Notes under the pieces: generated by a model
Told to the model about the DNA's origin: nothing
The model's input: only the letters and a program-made list of their open reading frames with translations
Databases searched by the model: none
Made by a program: the position numbers and the translations under genes
Part shown: positions 5,911 through 11,765 of the stretch, in pieces
Layout of the letters: each line of letters starts with the position of its first letter
Position numbering within the stretch: position 1 is the stretch's first letter
From: an uncultured Eubacteriales bacterium
GTDB lineage: Bacteria > Bacillota > Clostridia > Oscillospirales > Oscillospiraceae
Direction of reading: 5' to 3'
Length of the DNA: 11,776 bases
Assembly (NCBI GenBank): GCA_900549705.1
Contig: URPI01000058.1
Coordinates: 1 to 11,776 of the forward strand

Positions 5911-6819
5911 ATGAAAAAAATGCTTTTCATCATGAATCCCTATGCCGGGAAACGCCGGGCAAACAAATATCTGGCGGACATTCTGGAAATGTTCAACCGG
6001 GCGGATTATCTGGTAACGGTGCATATGACCGCCGGCCCTGGTGATGCCACGGGTGTGGTGCAGGCGCTGGCTCCCGGCATGGATATTGTGGTTTGCTGCG
6101 GCGGCGACGGCACCTTCAACGAGACGGTGGCCGGGCTGCTGAAAGCCAATGTGGACATCCCGGTGGGCTACATTCCCGCCGGTTCCACCAACGATTTTGC
6201 CGCCAGCCTCCATCTGCCAACCGAGCCACTGGAAGCAGCCCAGGAGATTGTGGAGGGCGTGCCTGTTTCCTATGATGCAGGCAGCTTCTGCGGGCGTTTC
6301 TTCTCTTATGTGGCATCCTTTGGTGCTTTTACCAGAACCAGCTATACCACGCCCCAGTCCATTAAAAACGCCCTGGGACACACGGCCTATGTGCTCAGCG
6401 GTATTTCGGAGCTGTCTCAGATTCGCCCGGAGCATATCAGGATGGAAATCAACGGCGAGGTGGTGGAGGATGACTTTCTGTTCGGTGCCATCTGCAATTC
6501 CACTTCCGTGGGCGGCATCCTGACTTTGGATCCCAAGCAGGTGGACATGGCCGACGGCAAGCTGGAGGTGCTGCTGGTGCGCTCTCCTCAGAGCCTTTTG
6601 GAGCTGACCGAGTGCATTGCTGCCGTGCAGAGCCAGCAGTACAACAACTGCGAGATGATTACCTTCCGCTCCGGCAGCAAGATTGAGATTACCGCCGACC
6701 CGGAAATGCCCTGGACGCTGGACGGCGAACGGGAGGACGGCCACGAGCACATCACCGTGGTCAACAAGCACCTGGCCTATCGCCTGGTGCAGAAGCCGAG
6801 GGAGTCTGCGGATGCATAA
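5911..6819 (+). CDS. Diacylglycerol kinase family lipid kinase (DagK/YegS-like)
   Basis: The product is 302 aa, typical for DagK/YegS/BmrU proteins. NPYAGK (9-14), the ATP-binding GGDGTFNE (64-71), PAGSTNDFA (89-97), DGKLEVLLV (215-223) and DGE (271-273) are all present in family order. The enzyme phosphorylates a lipid, often diacylglycerol or undecaprenol, at the cytoplasmic membrane face, recycling lipid left over from envelope-polymer synthesis. This would fit the glycan-modifying genes upstream, but the lipid cannot be told from sequence. GAGG (5899-5902) lies 8 bases before the ATG. The 81-base gap from the GtrII gene has no clear terminator, so co-transcription is plausible. The last 8 bases overlap the Nudix gene. 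Confidence 0.92.
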   Translation: MKKMLFIMNPYAGKRRANKYLADILEMFNRADYLVTVHMTAGPGDATGVVQALAPGMDIVVCCGGDGTFNETVAGLLKANVDIPVGYIPAGSTNDFAASLHLPTEPLEAAQEIVEGVPVSYDAGSFCGRFFSYVASFGAFTRTSYTTPQSIKNALGHTAYVLSGISELSQIRPEHIRMEINGEVVEDDFLFGAICNSTSVGGILTLDPKQVDMADGKLEVLLVRSPQSLLELTECIAAVQSQQYNNCEMITFRSGSKIEITADPEMPWTLDGEREDGHEHITVVNKHLAYRLVQKPRESADA

Positions 6820-7279
6820 TTCCACGCTGTGCTATATCGTAAAAGACGGCAAGGTGCTGATGCTCCACCGGGTCAAAAAGAAAAATGACATCAACCATGA
6901 CAAATGGATTGGCATTGGCGGGAAATTTGAGCCGGAGGAAGCCCCGGAGGAGTGCATTCTCCGGGAGGCCAAGGAAGAAACCGGCCTGACCCTCACCTCC
7001 TGGCGATGCCGGGGTGTGGTCACCTTTTTGCAGGAGGGCGGCGAGGGAGAATATATGTACCTCTTTACCGCCGATGATTTTACCGGGGAGCTGATAGAAT
7101 GTGACGAAGGCGACCTGCAATGGGTGAGCATGGAGTTTTTGGATGCCCTGCCCAAGTGGGAGGGAGATCAGATTTTCCTGGATTTATTGTGGCAGGATGC
7201 CCCCTTCTTCCTGCTGACCCTGCGCTATCAGGGTGACCGGCTGGTGGAAGCGGTGCTGGACGGCAAGAAGATACGTTGA
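6812..7279 (+). CDS. Nudix (MutT-type) hydrolase
   Basis: The product has 155 aa. The Nudix box is complete: Gly37, Glu43, then REAKEETGL (51-59), fitting GX5EX7REUXEEXGU, with Glu55 and Glu56 as the likely metal ligands. Family enzymes hydrolyse nucleoside diphosphates linked to another group; 8-oxo-dGTP diphosphatase is the usual annotation for this size and the start TLCYIVKDGKVLMLHR. The substrate is not proved. The ATG at 6812 lies inside the end of the lipid kinase gene (overlap ATGCATAA), so translation is probably coupled, with GAGGG-like sequence (6799-6803) as the ribosome-binding site. The same frame is open farther upstream, but only this start gives a normal Nudix N-terminus. A terminator follows 18 bases after the stop. 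Confidence 0.92.
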   Translation: MHNSTLCYIVKDGKVLMLHRVKKKNDINHDKWIGIGGKFEPEEAPEECILREAKEETGLTLTSWRCRGVVTFLQEGGEGEYMYLFTADDFTGELIECDEGDLQWVSMEFLDALPKWEGDQIFLDLLWQDAPFFLLTLRYQGDRLVEAVLDGKKIR

Positions 7280-7297
7280 CTCCATATTTGAAAAGAC

Positions 7298-7342
7298 AAA
7301 AGCACCGGGAAGACTGGAAAAAACAGCTTCCCGGTGCTTTTT
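7298..7342 (+). terminator. Rho-independent terminator after the Nudix gene
   Basis: AGCACCGGGAAG (7301-7312) pairs perfectly with CTTCCCGGTGCT (7327-7338). The stem is extended by AAA/TTT, the loop has 14 bases, and T5 (7338-7342) ends it. It closes the plus-strand gene block. The A-run on the left would allow weaker function in the opposite direction. Confidence 0.92.
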
Positions 7343-7491
7343 GAGTTGTTGGTGCAGAAGGCTCATTGCTCACCGTTTCTTGGTGCTAAAGGCGCTATGC
7401 AAGCGAACAACCGCCGCAGGCGGCACTTAGCGAGTCGCAGAGGGGGTGTAGTATGTTGAGCGGTATGCACTTCTGATTTCCTACCGCCCAT
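7343..7491. other. Gene-free stretch with one short palindrome
   Basis: Between the plus-strand terminator and the first repeat core I find no gene. CCGCCGCAGGCGG (7411-7423) is a 5-bp palindrome around GCA, in a sequence (GCGAACAACCGCC...CACTTAGCGAGTCGCAG) that looks like another dispersed repeat type, but only one copy is present here. Open frames across it only read through repeats. Confidence 0.5.
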
Positions 7492-7560
7492 CGTAGGGGA
7501 GGCTCTTAGCCTCCCGCAATTCCGGATTTTAGAACGTACCCAGATAAACGCTCTCGCCCC
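7492..7560 (-). repeat. Repeat unit, GGAGGCT-core, partial
   Basis: CGTAGGGGAGGCTCTTAGCC followed by TCCCGC (7492-7517) is the intact palindromic core, whose arms GGAGGCT and AGCCTCC pair. The following 40 bases do not align well with the other units, so this is a partial or diverged copy. Its orientation is the reverse of the units at 55-219. Confidence 0.75.
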
Positions 7561-7642
7561 TGTAGGGGTCGCCAACTTGGCGACCCGCAATTCACGCAAC
7601 AGAGCGTTTCAATGAATGGTTGCACCCAAAATCTTCTGAGTC
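7561..7642 (-). repeat. About 82-bp repeat unit, GGTCGCC-core
   Basis: Read on the minus strand this unit opens GACTCAGAAGATTTTGG, continues ACCATTCATTG and CGCTCTGTTGCGTG, and ends in the palindrome GGTCGCCAAGTTGGCGACC plus CCTACA. It is the same family as 55-137, with the same length and order but inverted and about 7.5 kb away. The middle is diverged while the core is identical. Confidence 0.88.
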
Positions 7643-7675
7643 CGTAGGGGAGGCTCTTAGCCTCCCGCTGCGGTG
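7643..7675 (-). repeat. Repeat unit, GGAGGCT-core, truncated
   Basis: CGTAGGGGAGGCTCTTAGCC plus TCCCGC directly abuts the end of the previous unit, giving the same head-to-tail pairing of a GGTCGCC-core unit and a GGAGGCT-core unit seen at 55-219. It then runs into GGCTCCCCTG...CGGGGAAC (about 7686-7718), an imperfect inverted repeat. Confidence 0.75.
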
Positions 7676-7720
7676 AAGCCGCCTTGGCTCCCCTGCAAGG
7701 ATGCTTCGCACCGGGGAACG

Positions 7721-7746
7721 GCGGGCGGCTAAGAGCCTCCCCTACG
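7721..7746 (+). repeat. Isolated inverted GGAGGCT-type core
   Basis: GCGGGCGGCTAAGAGCCTCC followed by CCTACG is the same core as at 7492 and 7643 but on the opposite strand, with one change (GGCGGCT for GGAGGCT). With the copy at 7643 it forms a larger inverted repeat, which could fold into a cruciform or long RNA hairpin between the two terminators. Confidence 0.75.
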
Positions 7747-7784
7747 GGTGCGTGGGATGACATGGGGATTCCCCCTTACACCGC

Positions 7785-7829
7785 AAAAAAAGCCTGTGAC
7801 CCTCGGTTGGAATGGTCACAGGCTTTTTT
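7785..7829 (-). terminator. Rho-independent terminator after rqcP
   Basis: On the minus strand GCCTGTGACC (7823-7814) pairs perfectly with GGTCACAGGC (7801-7792) across a 12-base loop and is followed by T7 (7791-7785). The stop codon of rqcP overlaps the run of A that precedes the stem. The T6 on the plus side (7824-7829) means it could also stop transcription entering from the left. Confidence 0.92.
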
Positions 7830-8068
7830 CAGATTTCCTTGTACATGGCGGCGGCATCGTCCTTGCGGACGGTTTCGGCCACCTGCAAAACCTCCACAGC
7901 CACGGTGCGGGCACCCATGGAGATTTCGATTCTGTCCCCCACCTTTACGTCATAGCTGGCCTTGGCAGGCTTGCCGTTGACGCTGATGCGGGCATTGTCA
8001 CAGGCTTCATTGGCCACGGTGCGGCGCTTAATCAGCCGGGACACCTTCAGATATTTGTCAAGACGCAT
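7829..8068 (-). CDS. rqcP: S4-domain RNA-binding protein RqcP (YabO family)
   Basis: The product has 79 aa and is almost entirely an S4 RNA-binding fold. The opening MRLDKYLKVSRLIKRRTVA and the later RISVNGKPAKASYDVKVGD closely match B. subtilis YabO/RqcP. That protein works with RqcH on stalled 50S subunits to add alanine tails to nascent chains during ribosome quality control. Only 3 bases separate the ATG from the HU stop codon, and the ribosome-binding site (GGAAAAG, minus strand, 8081-8075) lies inside the end of the HU gene, so the two are co-translated. HU next to yabO is a common clostridial order. A strong terminator follows immediately, whereas yabP, yabQ and divIC often come next in spore-forming relatives and are missing here. 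Confidence 0.92.
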   Translation of the reverse strand: MRLDKYLKVSRLIKRRTVANEACDNARISVNGKPAKASYDVKVGDRIEISMGARTVAVEVLQVAETVRKDDAAAMYKEI

Positions 8069-8071
8069 GGA

Positions 8072-8347
8072 TTACTTTTCCAGGGCATCCTTCAGGGTCT
8101 TGCTGGCCTTGAAGGTGGGGGTGCGGGAAGCGGCGATTTCCATGGCCTCGCCGGTGCGGGGGTTGCGGCCCATGCGGGCTTCCCGCTCCTTGACTTCAAA
8201 AATGCCGAAGCCGCTGACCTGCACCTTCTCGCCCTTGCTCAGAGCGGAGGCAATCACTTCAAATGCGGCGTTCAGTGCCTTTTCGGTATCCTTCTTGGTC
8301 ATGCCGGTCTGCTCGGCGGCAGCGGCAACAAGCTCAGTTTTATTCAT
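8072..8347 (-). CDS. hup: HU family DNA-binding protein
   Basis: The product is 91 aa, standard for HU. The N-terminus MNKTELVAAAAEQTGMTKKD and the signature GFGIFEVKEREARMGRNPRTGE region (46-67) are diagnostic. Arg61-Asn62-Pro63 form the tip of the beta arm, whose proline intercalates into bent DNA. HU compacts the nucleoid and assists replication initiation, recombination and repair. GAGGAA (minus strand, 8360-8355) lies about 7 bases before the ATG. It has its own promoter at 8451-8479 and a leader of about 97 bases containing a small hairpin (CCTGT-CCC-ACAGG). It is co-transcribed with rqcP. Confidence 0.96.
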   Translation of the reverse strand: MNKTELVAAAAEQTGMTKKDTEKALNAAFEVIASALSKGEKVQVSGFGIFEVKEREARMGRNPRTGEAMEIAASRTPTFKASKTLKDALEK

Positions 8348-8450
8348 GGTAAATTCCTCATTTCAATAAATTTACGGGTGGAGTCCCAGCTCCAATCCCG
8401 GTGAAATCCTGTGGGACAGGCTCTGCTCCGTCTGGAAAAAGAGCTTCCTT

Positions 8451-8479
8451 AGAGTAGCATAACAATTGGAAAAACGCAA
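8451..8479 (-). promoter_or_regulatory. Promoter for the HU-rqcP operon
   Basis: On the minus strand TTGCGT (8479-8474) and TACTCT (8456-8451) are separated by exactly 17 bases, and TGC precedes the -10 (extended -10). Transcription would begin about 97 bases before the HU start. It lies just downstream of the flippase stop codon, so HU can be expressed independently of it. I see no clear terminator between the flippase and this promoter. Confidence 0.7.
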
Positions 8480-8498
8480 GGGTTTTCTTTGAAAAAAC

Positions 8499-10091
8499 TC
8501 ACAATTTCAGAATTTTTGCAATCTTCTGCCCTTTGGGAAGCAGCAGGCAGTCTTCCTTGGTCAGCACCTTGAGAACAATGGCGGAAAGCAGGTATACAAC
8601 GCCGCCCACCGCAATGGGCACACCTGCCAGCAGCACCCGGCTGCCAACGCCCACCATGCTCAGGCACCACCAGGTCAGCCACACGGCCACGCCCATGACA
8701 CAGGCGGCCAGGAAGGGGCGGACGAGGTTTTTGAGCATCCGGGGCGGGTCTTCCACCAAAGAGCGGATGGAATAGACATTGAGAATGCAGATGACCACAT
8801 AGCTCAGCAGCGTGCCGATGGGGGTGCCCACAATGCCCACGGCGGGGTTACCGGTGAGGACATACACCACAATCAGCTTCAGCACGCCGCCGATGAGCAT
8901 ATTCAAAACCGGGCGGTTTACATTGCCATGGGCCTGCATGATGGCGGTGGTCACCAGCACCAGCGCATTGAACACCACGGAAACGCCCAATACCTGCATC
9001 ATCTGGGTGGCCAGCACCAGCTTTTCCCCGGTATATCTGCCCAGCAGCGCCGTCACCGGCTGGGCAAGGCACACAAGCCCCACCGCACAGGGCATGGCAA
9101 AGATGCCGGTAACCCGAATGGCGGATTCCTCGGTCATGCGGGTTTCCTTGAACTTTTTCAGGGTGATTTGCGCCGTGATGGCGGGAATGATGCTGACGGT
9201 GATGGGGGTGATGAAGGCACAGGGCATATTATAGATGGTTTGGGTCATCACATGAACGCCCCGCATGGTGTCCGCCCACTCCTGGCTGATGCCCTGCCCC
9301 AGGAGTCTGCCCATGTAAATTTTACTGGACAGAGAGGTGATGATGGACAAAATGGTGGAGCTGACGGTGATAGGCACTGCAATTTTCAGTAGCTCCTTGG
9401 CGGTATCGCCGAAGCTTGCGGGGGCATCGCCGGTTTCGGGCAGTTGGCGGTAGCTCTTGCGGAAGCAGCTGTACAGATACACTGCCGATACCAGGCAGCT
9501 GGCTGTCACGCCTAAAATGGCACCGCCTGCCGCCAGGGAGACATCCGCCGTGGCCTTCAGGAACGCCAGTGCGGCGGCCATACCCACAATGAGCTTGGTA
9601 ACCACCTCCAGCACCTGGGAGACGGCGGTGGGAATCATATTGCTCTGCCCCTGGAAATAGCCCCGGAAGGCGCTCATGATGCAGATGAGCAGCACGCAGG
9701 GGCCCAGGAAGCCGATGGCAGCCCAGGCATCCGGCTGGTTCCAGAACCGTGCCAGCGGGCGGCAAAATACGGTCATCAGCAAGCTGCCCACAATGCCCAG
9801 CAGCAGGAAAATGCGCTTGGCGGTGGAATACACCTGCCGCACCTGCCCGTAATGCTCCAGGCTGCTGGCTTGGCTGATCATGCGGCTCATGGCCACGGGC
9901 AAACCGGCGGTGGAAATCATCAGAAGAATGTTGTAAATTTCATAGGCGGTGCTGAAATAGCCAAAGCCCTTCTCTCCGATAATGGCATTGAGGGGAACCT
10001 TGTAAAGTGCACCCACCAGCTTGACAATTACGGTGGCCGCTGCCAACAGCGCTGTGCCTTGCAGGAAATTTTGCTTTTTTTGCTCTGCCAT
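8499..10091 (-). CDS. SpoVB/YabM-like polysaccharide flippase (MOP superfamily)
   Basis: The product has 530 aa with about 14 hydrophobic segments, normal for the polysaccharide-transport branch of the MOP superfamily. FLQGTALLAAATVIVKLVGALYKVPL (about 9-34), IIGEKGFGYFSTAYEIYNI (37-55), GLPVAMSRMIS and FRGYFQGQSNMIPTAVSQVLE are typical of SpoVB/YabM/YtgP proteins, which flip lipid-linked glycans or lipid II across the membrane. Its place upstream of HU and yabO matches the Firmicutes yabM neighbourhood, except that the usual mazG (yabN) is missing. GGAGG (minus strand, 10103-10099) precedes the ATG, which overlaps the stop of the upstream amidohydrolase by one base (TAATG). The name SpoVB does not show that the organism forms spores; I have left the symbol blank because several paralogues look alike. 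Confidence 0.9.
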   Translation of the reverse strand: MAEQKKQNFLQGTALLAAATVIVKLVGALYKVPLNAIIGEKGFGYFSTAYEIYNILLMISTAGLPVAMSRMISQASSLEHYGQVRQVYSTAKRIFLLLGIVGSLLMTVFCRPLARFWNQPDAWAAIGFLGPCVLLICIMSAFRGYFQGQSNMIPTAVSQVLEVVTKLIVGMAAALAFLKATADVSLAAGGAILGVTASCLVSAVYLYSCFRKSYRQLPETGDAPASFGDTAKELLKIAVPITVSSTILSIITSLSSKIYMGRLLGQGISQEWADTMRGVHVMTQTIYNMPCAFITPITVSIIPAITAQITLKKFKETRMTEESAIRVTGIFAMPCAVGLVCLAQPVTALLGRYTGEKLVLATQMMQVLGVSVVFNALVLVTTAIMQAHGNVNRPVLNMLIGGVLKLIVVYVLTGNPAVGIVGTPIGTLLSYVVICILNVYSIRSLVEDPPRMLKNLVRPFLAACVMGVAVWLTWWCLSMVGVGSRVLLAGVPIAVGGVVYLLSAIVLKVLTKEDCLLLPKGQKIAKILKL

Positions 10092-11425
10092 TATTTCGCC
10101 TCCGTCATGGGTTCATCCTTCTGGAAGAGCTTGGGAATGGCCTCGCTGACCAGTTCCTCTACCACATTGTTCAGGTCGATGGTGGGGAATTTGCCGTTCT
10201 GATACAAAATCTGTCCCCGCACCATGGTCATTGCCACGTCGCCGCCCTTGGCGGAGAACACCAGACCATTTATCACATTGTGGCAGGGCATCAGATGGGG
10301 GGCGGTGAAGTCCACCAGCACGATGTCGGCATCCATGCCCGCCTGGAGCATTCCGCATTCCTTGCTCCTTCCCTGAGCCTGCGCACCGCAGACCGTTGCC
10401 ATCATCAGGGCGGCGGAGCTGGGCAGCGCAGAAGCGTCCTGCTTGCGGCTGCGCACCGCCATGGAAGCACCGCGCATAACCTCGAACATATCCAGGTTGC
10501 CTGCTTCTACCGCACCGTCGGTACCCAGTGCCACATTCATGCCCGCTTGGACGCATTCCAAAATCTGGGCGCAGGGCAGACCGCTTTTGGCGGAGGCCAG
10601 GGGCAGCGCCACGGCAGTTACCTTCTTTTTGCCCAGCAGCTTCTGCTCCATGGGGTCCAGGAAGGCGCACCCGGCGGCGGTTGCCGGGACGTTGAACAGG
10701 CCGTGGCAGTTTAATAGCTCGCCGGGGTTCATACCGGTGCGCTCCTGGCAGCTTTCCACCTCGCCGGGGGTTTGCGCCAGGTGGAGCTGGATGCCCAGGT
10801 TCTGCTCGCTGGCATAGCCCACCAGCCCCTCCCACAGCTTGTAGTTGCTGGTGTACTCGGCGTAGATGCCGGCATCAATTTTGATTCTGCCGCCGTCATA
10901 GCCGTTCCATTTTTCCGTGACCTTTACGAACTCCTGGCATTGTTCATCGGTGTCGAAGTCAAAATCTTCGTTCTCATCGATGAAGCGATAGGAGGACAGC
11001 GCCAGATTTGCCTTGATGCCGGATTCCGCCACGGCTTCGGCGGTGGCGTTGGGGTAATAGTAGAGGTCGGATACGGAGGTCACACCAAAGCGCAGGCATT
11101 CCGCAATGGAAAGCAGCGCCGCTGCCTTGGCGCAGCGGGAGTCCATTTTTGCCTCTTTTTTCAGCAGCTCCTCCAATGCCTGTTGGTTGCTCAGGTCGTC
11201 GGTATAGCTGCGCAGCACGGAGGAAGCCAGGTGGGTATGGCAGTTGATGAGACCGGGCATGGCAACCATGCCGGTGCCGTCAATCACGGTTTTCGGCGGC
11301 TCCTTGGGGGCGGTGCGGGAGACGGAAACGATTTTTCCGCCCTCGATGCCGATGTAAGCACCGAAGATAACCTCCATTTTGGTGTTCATGGTCACCGCAG
11401 TGACATTTGCAATCAGTGTGTCCAA
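10091..11425 (-). CDS. Atypical amidohydrolase, MtaD/SsnA-like
   Basis: The product has 444 aa. The start is TTG at 11425-11423, 6 bases after AAAGGAG; the nearby ATG at 11441 is out of frame. The fold is that of metal-dependent amidohydrolases near 5-methylthioadenosine/S-adenosylhomocysteine deaminase: PGLINCHTHL (57-66), QLHLAQT (213-219), ALGTDG (299-304). The metal ligands His63, His65, His215 and Asp303 are present. Two residues central to deaminase catalysis appear changed. The Glu of the HxxE motif is Gln218, and the region usually reading AHCVHL is AAGCAFL (250-256), without the histidine. The NPxSNxKLxSG stretch is also altered (ALPLASAKSG). A purine-deaminating role is therefore doubtful: it may act on another substrate or not be catalytic. 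Coupling to the flippase gene suggests joint expression, but gives no function. Confidence 0.85.
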   Translation of the reverse strand: MDTLIANVTAVTMNTKMEVIFGAYIGIEGGKIVSVSRTAPKEPPKTVIDGTGMVAMPGLINCHTHLASSVLRSYTDDLSNQQALEELLKKEAKMDSRCAKAAALLSIAECLRFGVTSVSDLYYYPNATAEAVAESGIKANLALSSYRFIDENEDFDFDTDEQCQEFVKVTEKWNGYDGGRIKIDAGIYAEYTSNYKLWEGLVGYASEQNLGIQLHLAQTPGEVESCQERTGMNPGELLNCHGLFNVPATAAGCAFLDPMEQKLLGKKKVTAVALPLASAKSGLPCAQILECVQAGMNVALGTDGAVEAGNLDMFEVMRGASMAVRSRKQDASALPSSAALMMATVCGAQAQGRSKECGMLQAGMDADIVLVDFTAPHLMPCHNVINGLVFSAKGGDVAMTMVRGQILYQNGKFPTIDLNNVVEELVSEAIPKLFQKDEPMTEAK

Positions 11426-11438
11426 AGGAAACTCCTTT
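11423..11438 (-). promoter_or_regulatory. Ribosome-binding site fixing a TTG start
   Basis: AAAGGAG (minus strand, 11438-11432) is followed by six bases and then TTG GAC ACA CTG. No ATG in the same frame lies nearby upstream, and the ATG at 11441-11439 is in a different frame. I found no convincing promoter between here and the repeats. Confidence 0.8.
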
Positions 11439-11467
11439 CATGTATGGGGAAATTCAAAATCAAATTC

Positions 11468-11491
11468 TGTAGGGAGGGTAGCATCTGCCCG
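11468..11491 (-). repeat. Third core variant of the palindromic repeat family
   Basis: TGTAGGGAGGGTAGCATCTG followed by CCCG has the same outer frame (TGTAGGG...CCCG) as the cores at 7492 and 7561, but its inner arms are GGGTAG and CTGCCC, an imperfect palindrome. The bases that follow (to 11543) do not align clearly with the other units. Confidence 0.5.
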
Positions 11492-11543
11492 AAGCTGACG
11501 AAATTGAGCCGTCCGATGGATGGGACAAGCTTCTGGCTACCGC

Positions 11544-11599
11544 TCTTGGCTTCCCCCGGGGGGAAGCTGGATTTTTTGCCAAGCGGCACTTCGGAACCG
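11544..11599 (-). repeat. Right copy of the 56-bp inverted repeat spanning the window
   Basis: This is the reverse complement of 1-56 with one difference. It includes the GCTTCCCCCGGGGGGAAGC palindrome (11549-11567) and a T6 run. TTTTTTGCCAA (11572-11582) pairs perfectly with TTGGCAAAAAA (11601-11611) around the shared 18-base end sequence, giving an 11-bp stem. No T-run follows that stem on either strand, so I do not call it a terminator. Confidence 0.9.
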
Positions 11600-11765
11600 A
11601 TTGGCAAAAAAGCCTGATGAGGGGCGGCGACAGGTTGGTTCATGAATGTGGCTGGATGAATGGTATTTGTTTCAGTTTCCACCATTCAACGTAATGTTGT
11701 GGAGATTTTAAGCTCTCGCCACCCCTCATCAGTCACAACAAAAACATCGGTTCCGAAGTGCCGCT
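11582..11765. mobile_element. 184-bp MITE-like element with long inverted ends
   Basis: Bases 11582-11601 are the exact reverse complement of 11746-11765 (20 bp). Inside them, CTGATGAGGGGCGGCGA (11614-11630) pairs with TCGCCACCCCTCATCAG (11716-11732) at 16 of 17 positions, after gaps of 12 and 13 bases. The ends are thus about 49 bp long and imperfect. The middle (11631-11715) encodes nothing credible and contains CACCATTCAAC, as in the repeat units at 55-219. No transposase is present and I could not identify a target-site duplication. A non-autonomous element (MITE) or a large REP-like hairpin are both possible. Confidence 0.6.

Noticed and set aside
5296..6825. Long (509-codon) minus-strand open frame opposite the GtrII-like and lipid kinase genes
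   Set aside because: It is antisense to two well-supported genes, His-rich and Gln-rich in the way typical of shadow frames in GC-rich DNA, and shows no domain.
7492..7746. CRISPR array in the repeat cluster
   Set aside because: The palindromic cores recur at irregular spacing and in both orientations, and the sequence between them is itself repeat flank rather than unique spacers. No cas gene is present.
7363..7763. Two minus-strand open frames in the gap between convergent operons (7363-7599 and 7506-7763)
   Set aside because: Both consist of translated repeat sequence, have no recognisable domain, and lie between two strong terminators without a promoter.
11572..11611. Terminator at the 11-bp TTTTTTGCCAA/TTGGCAAAAAA stem
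   Set aside because: The T-run lies before the stem and the A-run after it on both strands, the wrong polarity for an intrinsic terminator.
11413..11685. 90-codon minus-strand open frame over the right-hand repeats
   Set aside because: It runs from inside the 184-bp element through the 56-bp repeat into the amidohydrolase leader, and its composition follows the repeats.
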